NCBI RefSeq assembly: GCF_000513095.1 | Contig: NZ_BAUT01000018.1 | Coordinates: 1 to 64,000, forward strand | DNA: 64,000 nt | Direction of reading: 5' to 3' | From: Halalkalibacter wakoensis JCM 9140 | GTDB taxonomy: Bacteria > Bacillota > Bacilli > Bacillales > Bacillaceae_D | In this document: one piece after another, positions 28,197 through 37,025 of the stretch | Position numbering within the stretch: the first letter of the stretch is position 1 | Layout of the letters: the number at the start of each line of letters is the position of its first letter | The notes under the pieces: generated by a model | Seen by the model: only the letters and a program-made list of their open reading frames with translations | What the model was told of the DNA's origin: nothing | The model's database searches: none | Program-made: the position numbers and the translations under genes

Positions 28197-28619
28197 ATGT
28201 CGGAAACTACATTATCTAAAGATCTAAATTTCTCTGTATACGAGTTTAAGTACAGTCTACAAGTAGTCGAAAAGTTGTTAACTAAAAAAGAAGAATTAAA
28301 AAAAGTAATAAACAAAATAGAAGAGATCATTTTAAAGTCAATAAATGACAATGGATTAGCGAAGGAAGTTATAGCAGAAAAGAAAACAAACCTATCAAAA
28401 TTAGATAACATCATACTACTAAATGAAGACGATATTGAATGGGTCATTGAACTTGGGACAGAAGTCGTTACGTTGTTAAACGTTCAAAATAGGCTATTTA
28501 CAAATTTGCAGCTTCATTGTTCAAGAAAAATAAATAGTGGAACAGCAGCGAGTGATTTAATGACAGCCGCCTATTTAATTGATTATGGTAGAAATCTGTT
28601 GCTAGACATACTAACCTAA
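28197..28619 (+). CDS. Small helical protein of unknown function
   Basis: 140 residues, not recognised. Charged heptad-like stretches (about residues 18-75, e.g. KVINKIEEIILKS and EKKTNLSKLDNI) suggest coiled coil; there is no signal peptide or membrane helix. ATG 28197 follows CAGGAGCAG at 28182-28190 and comes after the terminator at 28098-28147; extending the frame to 28119 would run through that terminator. It precedes two DUF2294-like genes, each with its own gap. Confidence 0.6.
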   Translation: MSETTLSKDLNFSVYEFKYSLQVVEKLLTKKEELKKVINKIEEIILKSINDNGLAKEVIAEKKTNLSKLDNIILLNEDDIEWVIELGTEVVTLLNVQNRLFTNLQLHCSRKINSGTAASDLMTAAYLIDYGRNLLLDILT

Positions 28620-28680
28620 AAAAACGTTTATTTTCTAAGTGAAATGGCTATACTTTTTACATAGCTTGGGATAGGAGCGT

Positions 28681-29412
28681 ATGAAGGTGGAATTAACAGA
28701 GAAAGAACTTCAACAAGAAATAAGTGGCTATACAGGCCGTCTTCTACGTGATAATTTTGGAAAAGGGCCTGAATCGGTATTTGTCTCGATTGGATATACG
28801 TTTATCACGATTTATTTGAAAAAGTTTATTACTCCATCTGAACGAATTTTAATGGAACAAGATCAAGTAATGGATGTTCAACAAATTCGGGACAAGTTAA
28901 TGAAATCATTGGTACCTGAATTTAAAGCCTATTTAGAATTGTTGACAAAAAGAAAGATTGCTGAAATCTATTATGATTGGGGACTTCATAATAAATCTGG
29001 TGTCATTGTTTGTGTAAGTAGGGAGCCTTTTACTGATAAGAGTACAATTGATGAGAACTTTTTTGGGAAAGATGGATTGAATCAAGAGATTATTGATATT
29101 AGTAAGCAAGCGGAAAAGGCACCTGAAGAGGTTTACTCGTGTGAAGTAAATTCAAGAACCATTGTCAATATACGAAATGGCATTCTTGTTCGAATTGAGA
29201 AAGAGTTAATTAGACTTGGTTATGAACAACTATTAAAAAGAGTTAAAAGAAATTTGGAAAAACAATTTCTGCACAATAGCAGTCACATCCACTCGATATT
29301 AAAAAGAGAAGTGATTGATTCGTTCGTCGACTGGGACTTTGAACTAGATAAAAGTGTCATTGTTTTTATTACTGTACCAATGAAGCAAGGGGACGTATTT
29401 GACCGCAAATAG
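28681..29412 (+). CDS. DUF2294/MpsC-like protein, two repeats
   Basis: A 243-residue soluble protein built of two copies of a roughly 115-residue unit. The first starts with GYTGRLLRDNFGKGPESV and includes FITPSERILMEQ and EIYYDWGLHNKSGVIVCVS; the second has RNGILVRIEKELIRLGYEQLL and FVDWDFELDKSVIVFIT. The GKGPxSV start and closing (Y/F)DWD/G plus VIVF pattern resemble DUF2294 (PF10057, MpsC-like). Function unknown; a link to membrane-potential or bicarbonate systems is reported for MpsC relatives elsewhere. Paralogue of the next gene. Confidence 0.7.
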   Translation: MKVELTEKELQQEISGYTGRLLRDNFGKGPESVFVSIGYTFITIYLKKFITPSERILMEQDQVMDVQQIRDKLMKSLVPEFKAYLELLTKRKIAEIYYDWGLHNKSGVIVCVSREPFTDKSTIDENFFGKDGLNQEIIDISKQAEKAPEEVYSCEVNSRTIVNIRNGILVRIEKELIRLGYEQLLKRVKRNLEKQFLHNSSHIHSILKREVIDSFVDWDFELDKSVIVFITVPMKQGDVFDRK

Positions 29413-29506
29413 AAAAGTAACTATTCAAGAGTCGTTGTGGTATAATACGATTGGTTAATGTCTTATCGGCATTGATTATCGTGCCCTTTTGAAAGAGGGA
29501 TATAAA

Positions 29507-30193
29507 ATGAAAAACCTTCAAGAGCAGTTAAATCATATTAGTAGCTATACGAGTAAACTGCTAAGGAAAAAATTTGGAAGAGGTCCAGAATCATGTTCGG
29601 CGACTCTTTCAAAACATTACTTGTTATTACATATTCGAGGCTTTATCTCTCCAATGGAAGAAGTTCTTCTGCAACAAGGAAAGTCTTATGATGTTGATCA
29701 TGCGAGGACGCTTATTATTGCCAATGTGCTTGATGAGTTAAAGGGAGTCGTTCAAATTTCGTTTGGGGTTGATGTAAAGGAATATTATCATGACTGGAAT
29801 TTTCCGAATAACACCGGAATCATTCTTTTGGTGTTTGAAGAAAATGTAGCTGGATATGAAGATCAATTCACTTTTGATAACATCAAAAAGTTTGAAGAAG
29901 AAGTTGCTCGAATTAGTGCGTTAGTTCAAAAAGTTCCAAATAGCATTGAGACCATACCATTATCTGAAACGGTTTTTTTGGTTGAGAGAAAAGGTATCCT
30001 AATTGCGATTGAAAAAGCGTTAATCTCAAAAGGTTTTGAAAAACAATTGATTGCTACGAAAGATGAATTGGAAAAGGACTATTTTCATCGGTATAGCAAA
30101 TTTAATGAGATTTTATCTCGAGAGATTCAAGATATTTTTATTGACTGGGATTTGCATGATGATAAATCGATCATGATATTTAAATTAAAATAA
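29507..30193 (+). CDS. DUF2294/MpsC-like protein, paralogue of the preceding gene
   Basis: 228 residues with the same two-unit plan: SYTSKLLRKKFGRGPESC, FISPMEEVLLQQGKSYDV, YYHDWNFPNNTGIILLVF, then ERKGILIAIEKALISKGFEKQL and FIDWDLHDDKSIMIF. The last Asp/Trp/Asp and hydrophobic strand recur at the end of each unit. ATG 29507 follows GAAAGAGGGAT. A promoter-like TATAATAC at 29441-29448 lies before it, so it may be transcribed on its own. Gene duplication is clear from the parallel motifs. Confidence 0.7.
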   Translation: MKNLQEQLNHISSYTSKLLRKKFGRGPESCSATLSKHYLLLHIRGFISPMEEVLLQQGKSYDVDHARTLIIANVLDELKGVVQISFGVDVKEYYHDWNFPNNTGIILLVFEENVAGYEDQFTFDNIKKFEEEVARISALVQKVPNSIETIPLSETVFLVERKGILIAIEKALISKGFEKQLIATKDELEKDYFHRYSKFNEILSREIQDIFIDWDLHDDKSIMIFKLK

Positions 30194-30312
30194 AAGGCTG
30201 TATTCGTAAGTGAAGTAGCTGGATCAGTGGAAAGAACAGCTACCGAGAAAAATAATCGTAGTTAAATTAAATAAAAAATGAGTGGTAAATGCAGGGTTTA
30301 TTGTCTTGTGTG

Positions 30313-30353
30313 GCCTAACTTTTCGTGTTCAAAGCGGATCGTTAGGCTTTTTT
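30313..30353 (+). terminator. Hairpin with T run ahead of the kinase gene
   Basis: Seven-base stem GCCTAAC / GTTAGGC with a long loop and TTTTTT. It lies 120 bases after the DUF2294 gene and 20 before the kinase start. Confidence 0.6.
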
Positions 30354-30372
30354 GTTTGCTTAAGGAGGAAGT

Positions 30373-31515
30373 ATGTTCAAGGTGAAAGTAGTAGAAATGA
30401 TGGTGTTAGCTTTATTTGTAAGTGTTGGGTGTGTGTTGATTTTATATATGTTCCAAGGTTTTTTAGTGCAATTGGGGGCAACTGGCTTGTTTGTCTTCAT
30501 GTTGTTATTTTATGTGCGTCGGAAGTGGGAAGAAGACGATCGTTTAAAAATGGCGTCTATCATGAAAGATGCGCCAATCGCCATTATGATTGTAAAAGAG
30601 CATAAAATAGTTAATTTGAATCAAAAGGCCTTAAATTTATTAATGGGTAGCAAGAAGAGGGTTATTCGTGGGAAGGATGTAACTGAATTTATTTCTTTTT
30701 CAAATAACCAGCTGACAAAAGTGTCAGGAGAAACCGTTGATGTTGAATTACAAAAGGCAAGTGAGGGTTTACAAGAAAAGAATCATACATTTGTTTTGTT
30801 CATTAAAGATCTTCAACAGGACAAGGAAAAAGAAGCGCTAATTCAGCATTATGAACAATTATCTGTATTAGGGGAACTCGCAGCTGGGATCGCCCATGAA
30901 ATTCGGAATCCAATTACAAGTTTAAAAGGGTTTCTACAATTAATTGAAACGGATCATTCTAATTCAAGTTCTAAGTCCTATACAAAAATCATGTTATCTG
31001 AGATTGAACGCATTAATTTGATTGTCAGTGAATTGCTCGTCCTTGGGAAACCAAAAGAGTTAAATAAAAATAAACATCATTTTTTTGAAATTATTCAGTT
31101 AGTCGTCACACTAACAAAAACACAAGCAATTATCTATAATATCGAAATTAAATTCAACTTCGATCCGTCTTTAAAACATGTAAACATTTATTGTGACGAT
31201 AACAAGCTTAAACAAGTATTTATTAATATTATTCGAAATGCTATTGAAGCGATGAAAAAAGAAGGAACGATTGTCATTGATGTCACACAAGTGAATGACC
31301 GGTTGAAAGTGGCATTTATTGATGAAGGCAAAGGAATTCCGAAAGAGAAGATGGAGAGCATCGGAAAACAGTTTTTTACAACGAAGGAGAACGGAACAGG
31401 TCTTGGCTTAATGATTAGCAATCATATTATAAAAGAGCACAATGGAAATATGACAATGGAAAGCGAAGAAGGAAAAGGGACAAAAGTGTTTATAGAATTA
31501 CCAATAAACAGCTAG
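30373..31515 (+). CDS. Orphan sensor histidine kinase (PAS-HisKA-HATPase)
   Basis: A 380-residue membrane-anchored kinase. Two close transmembrane helices (about 7-48) are followed by a PAS domain (DAPIAIMIVKEHKIVNLNQKAL). The phosphoacceptor His is in LGELAAGIAHEIRNPITSLKGFLQL. The ATPase part has the N box NIIRNAIEAMKKEG, G1 DEGKGIP and G2 GTGLGLMI. The H-box type is that of Bacillus sporulation kinases (KinB-like), and no response regulator is adjacent, so it may feed the Spo0 phosphorelay; the input is unknown. AAGGAGGAAG precedes ATG 30373. Confidence 0.88.
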   Translation: MFKVKVVEMMVLALFVSVGCVLILYMFQGFLVQLGATGLFVFMLLFYVRRKWEEDDRLKMASIMKDAPIAIMIVKEHKIVNLNQKALNLLMGSKKRVIRGKDVTEFISFSNNQLTKVSGETVDVELQKASEGLQEKNHTFVLFIKDLQQDKEKEALIQHYEQLSVLGELAAGIAHEIRNPITSLKGFLQLIETDHSNSSSKSYTKIMLSEIERINLIVSELLVLGKPKELNKNKHHFFEIIQLVVTLTKTQAIIYNIEIKFNFDPSLKHVNIYCDDNKLKQVFINIIRNAIEAMKKEGTIVIDVTQVNDRLKVAFIDEGKGIPKEKMESIGKQFFTTKENGTGLGLMISNHIIKEHNGNMTMESEEGKGTKVFIELPINS

Positions 31516-31550
31516 ATGAAGACCGGTAAAAAGTCACTCATAGTATTCAT

Positions 31551-31583
31551 AAAGGCTCAAGCATAACAGCTTGGGCCTTTTTT
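31551..31583 (+). terminator. Terminator after the histidine kinase
   Basis: AAAGGCTCAAGC / GCTTGGGCCTTT stem (one G-T pair), 6-base loop, T run. Confidence 0.88.
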
Positions 31584-31715
31584 ATATGGGAACTTCCCCC
31601 CTTCTACTTGTTGAAAAATTCAAAACAAAGATTAGAGGAAAGGAAAAAAATAGGCTATAATGAACACGTTGTTTCGTTATTCGAAAAAAGAAGTGTTTGA
31701 TGGGAGATGTAGATC

Positions 31716-33443
31716 ATGTCGACCGTATTTGGGTTTTTAAAGCCATTTAAGCTTCCGATCTTTATTGCATTATTTCTTATGTTACTTGAGCTTTTTGTTG
31801 AGCTCATTCATCCGTTGTTGTTAGCAAAAATTATAGATGATGGGATTATACAGGAAGACTTCTCTGTTATTGTTCGCTGGGGAGGACTAATGGTTGGTCT
31901 TTCTTTTCTTGCCTTTATAGCTGGTGTGGTTAACTCTTTTTATGCAGCGCATGTAAGCCAAAGTACAGGCTTTCTCATCCGTTCATCCATGTATCAAAAG
32001 ATCCAGATGTTTGCGTTTTCGCAATTACAGTGCTTCGAAACATCGTCTTTGATTACAAGGTTAACGAATGATGTTACGCAAATTCAAAACACGATTTTTA
32101 TGAGTCTTCGCATTATGCTTCGTGCTCCTTTGCTCATTGTAGGCGGAGCGATCATGGCTCTTTTTATTAACGTGAAAATTGCTCTTATTCTAGTGATTGC
32201 TATTCCGCTTATTGTCCTTTTTTTAATTTGGATGATGAAAAAAGGGGGGACTCTTTTTAGTCAGGTCCAAGCTAAATTAGACAAAGTGAATCATGTGATG
32301 CGTGAGAATTTAACAGCAATGCGGTTAGTGAAAATGTTTGTTCGAAGTAAACATGAAAACAAAAGGTTTAAAAAAGGCAATGAACAATTAATGAATCATA
32401 CGGTATCAGCATTGCGATTAATGGAGCTCACCATGCCGGTATTATTATTTTTAATGAACGTAGGGGTTATGGCAATTCTTTGGTTTGGTAGTTTTGAAGT
32501 GAATTCAGGTGGAGCCCAGGTCGGAGAAATTGTCGCGATTGTAAACTATGCGACCCGTATCACATCGGCTTTAACTGTATTTTCGATGATCATCATTGTC
32601 TTTTCACGTGCCCGTGCCTCTGCTGAGCGGATTTCAGAAGTATTAGAACATGGTAAGGAACAAAAGGACGAACAGCTTGAAAAAGAGCTAGAGAAGTTAG
32701 AAGGGTCTTTAACATTTGATCATGTTTCCTTTCAGTATCCAAATACACAGGGGGACGTTTTGAAAGAGGTTTCTTTCCACGTAGAGAAAGGAAAGACATT
32801 AGCGATTTTGGGGGCGACAGGGTCAGGGAAGTCGACGCTGGTTCAACTAATTCCAAAGCTTTACGAGGTGAACAAAGGAAATATCTTTATAGACAGTTTC
32901 AATATAGATGATCTTTCGTCTTTTCAACTACGAGATCAAATTGGGTATGTTCCTCAAGAAGTGTTTCTTTTTTCGGGGACGATAAAAGAAAACATTCAAT
33001 GGGGAAAGCCAGAAGCGTCAATTGAAGATGTCATTGAAGCAGCAAAACATGCACAAATTCATGATCTAATTGAGCAACTGCCAGATCAATATGAAACGAA
33101 AATTGGACAAAAAGGGGTCAACTTATCTGGAGGGCAAAAACAACGACTATCGATCGCTCGGGCATTGCTCAGGAAGCCAAAACTATTACTCTTAGATGAT
33201 TGTACGAGTGCGCTAGATGTGAAAACAGAAGGGCGTTTCTTGGAAGCACTAGAAGATTACTCATGTACAACCTTGCTCATTACACAGAAAATTAGTTCTG
33301 CTATAAAGGCAGACCAAATCATCTTGTTAGAAGACGGACAGATAATCGCTGAGGGTACACATGAGCAACTTGCAAAGAAATCTACTTTGTATCAAGCGAT
33401 ACTTCAATCTCAAGAGAGAGAGGAGGAGAGAGTAGATGTCTAA
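31716..33443 (+). CDS. Heterodimeric ABC exporter, subunit with degenerate ATPase site
   Basis: A 575-residue half-exporter with six membrane helices (about 1-310) and an ATPase domain. Walker A GATGSGKST and signature NLSGGQKQRL are normal. The Walker B reads LLLLDDCTSALD, so the catalytic Glu is Asp, and the switch His is Gln (LLITQKIS). Such asymmetry is usual in heterodimeric multidrug or lipid exporters in which only one of two ATP sites hydrolyses. The partner follows with an 8-base overlap. Resembles YfiB/YheI-type pairs; substrate unknown. Confidence 0.9.
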   Translation: MSTVFGFLKPFKLPIFIALFLMLLELFVELIHPLLLAKIIDDGIIQEDFSVIVRWGGLMVGLSFLAFIAGVVNSFYAAHVSQSTGFLIRSSMYQKIQMFAFSQLQCFETSSLITRLTNDVTQIQNTIFMSLRIMLRAPLLIVGGAIMALFINVKIALILVIAIPLIVLFLIWMMKKGGTLFSQVQAKLDKVNHVMRENLTAMRLVKMFVRSKHENKRFKKGNEQLMNHTVSALRLMELTMPVLLFLMNVGVMAILWFGSFEVNSGGAQVGEIVAIVNYATRITSALTVFSMIIIVFSRARASAERISEVLEHGKEQKDEQLEKELEKLEGSLTFDHVSFQYPNTQGDVLKEVSFHVEKGKTLAILGATGSGKSTLVQLIPKLYEVNKGNIFIDSFNIDDLSSFQLRDQIGYVPQEVFLFSGTIKENIQWGKPEASIEDVIEAAKHAQIHDLIEQLPDQYETKIGQKGVNLSGGQKQRLSIARALLRKPKLLLLDDCTSALDVKTEGRFLEALEDYSCTTLLITQKISSAIKADQIILLEDGQIIAEGTHEQLAKKSTLYQAILQSQEREEERVDV

Positions 33444-35256
33444 TCAGCTTATAAAACCTTTTCAATATAAAAGAATTCCGTTAACAAGCACGGAACAAAC
33501 AGAGACGATCCCGAATAATCACAAGAAAGCCAAACCTCGAGATTGGAAGAATACGTTAAGGCGAATTTGGCTGCTTCTTGCACAGCATCGAATGCATCTT
33601 TTTATCGTTGGTTTGTTCGTTGTGATTAGTTCTGCTTTAAGCTTGTTAGGTCCGTTTCTTGTTGGGATGGCGATTGATGAATTTTTGGTCACTCACAATG
33701 TGAATGGGCTGCTTCAGTTGTTAATGTACTTGTTTTTGATTTACATCAGTTATTCGATTAGCATTTGGCTTCAAAACTTTCTCATGATTGGAATTGCTCA
33801 AAAAACGGTTTATGAAATGAGAAGGCAATTGTTTACTCGTCTTCAAAAATTACCGATCTCGTATTTAGATAAACGCCAACATGGCGAACTAATGAGTAGA
33901 TTGACAAATGATATGGAAAATGTCAGCACAACATTAAACAGCTCGGTGATTCAAATTTTATCGAGTGTTCTCACGTTTATCGGCATAATTAGTGTCATGC
34001 TTTGGCTAAGTCCATTATTAACTGTGATCACATTAGCGGTCATTCCATTAATGGTGTTTGGGTTAAAATGGATTACAAAAAGAACGAGTGTGTTTTTCAA
34101 AGAACAACAAAAGCATTTAGGAGAAGTGAACGGCTATATTGAAGAAACGATTACAGGTCAGAAAATAGTTAAGGCCTTTTCTAGAGAAGAGCATGTAATC
34201 GCCTCGTTTGCTGTGAAAAATGAAAAGTTAAAAGGGGCTGGCTTTTGGGCGCAAACTTACTCTGGCTTTATTCCGAAATTAATGAACGTATTAAACAACC
34301 TCAGTTTTGCTTTTATTGCAGGAATCGGTGGGATCTTAGCTTTTTATCAACTCATTACAATTGGAGTGATTGTGATCTTTGCTGAATATTCAAGGCAGTT
34401 TACGAGACCTTTAAATGATCTTGCCAATCAGTTTAATACACTATTATCAGCAGTTGCAGGTGCAGAGAGAGTGTTTGAGATTATTGATGAAGAGGAGGAG
34501 CGTGACCACCCCCATGCTCGTCAGGTCTCTTCGATTCAGGGAGATGTTTCGTTTGAACATGTGTCCTTTTCTTATGAAGCTAATCAGAAGACCATTGAAG
34601 ATGTTAGTTTTCAAGTAAGAGCGGGAGAAACGGTTGCTCTTGTTGGGCCTACAGGAGCCGGGAAGACGACAATCATCAATCTGCTATCGAGGTTTTATGA
34701 ACCGTCAGAAGGAAGAATTACAATTGATGGCGTCGATCTGAACGACATTCAATTAGTCAGCTTGCGTCAGCATATCGGCATTGTTCTTCAGGATACGTAT
34801 TTGTTTCAAGGTACGATAAAAGAAAACATTCGTTACGGAAAACTTGAGGCGTCGGATGAGGAAGTAATGGAAGCGGCCAAAAAAGCTAATGCTCATTCGT
34901 TTATTTCTAAGCTATCAAATGGCTATGAGACGGTGCTTAATCAAGATGGAAGTGGAATTAGCCAGGGGCAAAAACAACTTCTTTCTATTGCGAGGGTGAT
35001 GCTTGCCAACCCGTCTTTGTTAATCCTTGATGAAGCTACAAGTAGCATTGACACGATGACGGAAATGAATATTCAAATAGCATTGAAACGGTTAATGGAA
35101 GGCCGAACAAGTTTTGTTATTGCCCATCGGTTAAATACAATCAAAGAAGCCGATCAAATTATTGTGCTTAAAAATGGAAAGCTCTTTGAAAAAGGAACGC
35201 ATGAACAGTTGCTGAAGCATAAAGGATATTATTATGATATGTGCAATAGGTCATAA
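33436..35256 (+). CDS. Heterodimeric ABC exporter, catalytic subunit
   Basis: A 606-residue half-exporter with an N-terminal extension of about 40 residues before the first helix. Walker A GPTGAGKTT, Walker B LLILDEATSSID and H-loop VIAHRLNT are intact, but the signature is GISQGQKQLL rather than LSGGQ. This degenerate signature faces the degenerate Walker B of the partner at the closed ATP site, so the two proteins complement each other as in TM287/288-type exporters. The stop codon lies inside the terminator stem at 35252. Confidence 0.9.
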   Translation: MSNQLIKPFQYKRIPLTSTEQTETIPNNHKKAKPRDWKNTLRRIWLLLAQHRMHLFIVGLFVVISSALSLLGPFLVGMAIDEFLVTHNVNGLLQLLMYLFLIYISYSISIWLQNFLMIGIAQKTVYEMRRQLFTRLQKLPISYLDKRQHGELMSRLTNDMENVSTTLNSSVIQILSSVLTFIGIISVMLWLSPLLTVITLAVIPLMVFGLKWITKRTSVFFKEQQKHLGEVNGYIEETITGQKIVKAFSREEHVIASFAVKNEKLKGAGFWAQTYSGFIPKLMNVLNNLSFAFIAGIGGILAFYQLITIGVIVIFAEYSRQFTRPLNDLANQFNTLLSAVAGAERVFEIIDEEEERDHPHARQVSSIQGDVSFEHVSFSYEANQKTIEDVSFQVRAGETVALVGPTGAGKTTIINLLSRFYEPSEGRITIDGVDLNDIQLVSLRQHIGIVLQDTYLFQGTIKENIRYGKLEASDEEVMEAAKKANAHSFISKLSNGYETVLNQDGSGISQGQKQLLSIARVMLANPSLLILDEATSSIDTMTEMNIQIALKRLMEGRTSFVIAHRLNTIKEADQIIVLKNGKLFEKGTHEQLLKHKGYYYDMCNRS

Positions 35257-35289
35257 AAGGAGATCTACTCTCTTTTTATGGCTTTTTTG
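35252..35289 (+). terminator. Terminator of the ABC exporter pair
   Basis: Stem CATAAAAGGAGA / TCTCTTTTTATG (one G-T pair), 5-base loop, followed by GCTTTTTTG. It overlaps the stop codon. Confidence 0.75.
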
Positions 35290-35567
35290 CTTTTCTCACA
35301 TAACAAAAAAGGAGGAGAATTGCTAATTTTGATTAGAAAGAGTAACAAGGAATGTCGAAAGTTTCTTTTAGTTGCTGATAAGATTTCTGACGTGGGAAAT
35401 GGTTTGAAAAAGCCAATAGAAGGGTGAAAATCAAGGAGAAAGGAAAAGAGTGGGGTAATCGAGTGTGGTCTTGTAAGATTATTTTACACTTTATTCTGAA
35501 AATTTTGAAGGTAATTTAAAGTTATTGTCGAATGATTTAAAGCAAACTTCAAAGGTAGGTGCTCCGA
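35290..35567. other. AT-rich leader region before the ATP-grasp operon
   Basis: About 280 bases with no gene seen. AGGTAGGTG at 35553-35561 is a ribosome site for the TTG start at 35568. Confidence 0.5.
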
Positions 35568-35675
35568 TTGATCAGAAATTATGCGGCTTCCAACGGCTTT
35601 TTTGATGAGATGTTTGAAGAGTTAAATGCTCCTCGTGCTCATTACCAACCACTATATGAAATATGTCAAAACTAG
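35568..35675 (+). pseudogene. Severed N-terminal piece of the ATP-grasp gene
   Basis: TTG 35568 opens a 35-residue frame containing NGFFDEMFEELNAPRAHYQPLYE, which is the conserved first segment of circularly permuted type 2 ATP-grasp proteins (YDEMFxxxGxPRPHYxxLYE in the family, as I recall). It ends at TAG 35673 in the wrong frame. Adding one base at the AAA of 35659-35661 joins it to the main frame with the expected spacing. The piece therefore belongs to the next gene. Confidence 0.75.
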
Positions 35676-36997
35676 ATAAAGAAGTGGTCAAGTCAAGGTA
35701 TCAGTTAGCACAACAAAATTTTCTTCGTCAAGGAATTACGTTTACGGTTTACAACAATACGGAAGGAACCGAAAGAACGATGCCTTTTGATCCTTTACCA
35801 CGGATTATTTCCAAAGAGGAATGGGCAAAAGTTGAAAAAGGTCTTCAGCAAAGAGTGCTGGCGCTAAATGCTTTTTTAGATGATATTTATTCTGAACAGA
35901 ACATATTAAATGAAGGGGTTATTCCAAGAGACTTAGTTGTAACATCTCCTCATTTTTATCATCAAGTATATGGCATTCAAGTACCAGCGAAAAATCATAT
36001 TTTTATTGCTGGAATAGATCTCATTCGTGATCATGAAGGAAATTATTTGGTACTAGAAGATAATATTCGTAATCCTTCGGGGCTTTCTTATGTGTTTCAA
36101 AATCGGTTTGTGATGAGAAAGTTATTTCCTGATTTATTTCAAGATTACTCTGTTGAATCGTTGGAAAATCAGCTTCACGAAATGCATGCTGCATTAAAAT
36201 ATATCGCACCTAATAAAAAGCAACAACCAACCATCGTCCTTCTGACACCTGGTGTCTATAATTCTGCTTACTATGATCATAGCTTTTTAGCAAAAGAAAT
36301 GGGAATTGAACTAGTGGAAGCGCGTGATTTAGTTGTCAACAATCAGGTCGTTTATATGAAAACAACAAAAGGATTAAAACAAGTAGATGTGATTTATCGA
36401 CGTATCGATGATGATTTCTTAGATCCACTTGTTTTCAGAGAAGATTCGTTAATTGGAATACCGGGATTGATTGATGCCTACCGAGCTGGGAATGTATCAA
36501 TAGCTAATGGTGTCGGTAATGGAGTCGCAGATGATAAAGCTACATACGCGTATGTTCCGGACATGATCCGTTTTTATTTAAAAGAAGAGCCCATTTTAAA
36601 TAATGTCAAAACATATCAGTTGTCAAAACAAGAGGATTTTGATTATGCTCTAGCTAATTTAGATCATTTGGTTTTTAAAGAAAGAAATTCGTCTGGTGGC
36701 TACAACATGTTAATAGGACCTCAAGCTACTGAGGAAGAGAAAGATTTGTTCCGTAGTAAAGTAATAGCTAACCCTAGTGCCTTTATCGCACAGCCTACCA
36801 TTTCTTTATCTCAATCTCCGACGTTTACAGATGAGGGCATTAAAGGAAGACACGTTGATTTGCGGGCATTTGTTGTTTTAAACGAAATTCCACATGTCGT
36901 TCCTGGTGGATTGACTCGAGTTGCACTTAGGGAAGGGTCTTTAGTGGTGAACTCTTCTCAAGGAGGCGGGGGCAAAGATACATGGATACTAGATTAA
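35663..36997 (+). CDS. Circularly permuted type 2 ATP-grasp protein
   Basis: 444 residues visible from ATG 35663; with the upstream piece at 35568 the full protein would be about 476. Family marks: GITFTVYNNTEGTERTMPFDPLPRII, LVLEDNIRNPSGLSYV, YRRIDDDFLDPL, ANGVGNGVADDK, LVFKERNSSGGYNML, GRHVDLRAFV and the Gly-rich end SQGGGGKDTW. The family is thought to ligate amino groups to carboxylates at the cost of ATP, perhaps making peptide-like tags. It always travels with alpha-E and transglutaminase genes, as here. ATG 35663 lies within the severed piece, so it may be only an accidental start. Confidence 0.9.
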   Translation: MSKLDKEVVKSRYQLAQQNFLRQGITFTVYNNTEGTERTMPFDPLPRIISKEEWAKVEKGLQQRVLALNAFLDDIYSEQNILNEGVIPRDLVVTSPHFYHQVYGIQVPAKNHIFIAGIDLIRDHEGNYLVLEDNIRNPSGLSYVFQNRFVMRKLFPDLFQDYSVESLENQLHEMHAALKYIAPNKKQQPTIVLLTPGVYNSAYYDHSFLAKEMGIELVEARDLVVNNQVVYMKTTKGLKQVDVIYRRIDDDFLDPLVFREDSLIGIPGLIDAYRAGNVSIANGVGNGVADDKATYAYVPDMIRFYLKEEPILNNVKTYQLSKQEDFDYALANLDHLVFKERNSSGGYNMLIGPQATEEEKDLFRSKVIANPSAFIAQPTISLSQSPTFTDEGIKGRHVDLRAFVVLNEIPHVVPGGLTRVALREGSLVVNSSQGGGGKDTWILD

Positions 36998-37025
36998 GTC
37001 GCACATATAGAAAAGAGGGAAGAAT

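Noticed and set aside
30282-30605. 107-codon ORF overlapping the start of the histidine kinase
   Set aside because: Runs through a terminator-like hairpin and the kinase ribosome site in another frame; no family features.
35655-35680. Programmed -1 frameshift in the ATP-grasp gene
   Set aside because: The overlap TGTCAAAACTAG lacks a good X XXY YYZ slip site; a missing A is simpler.
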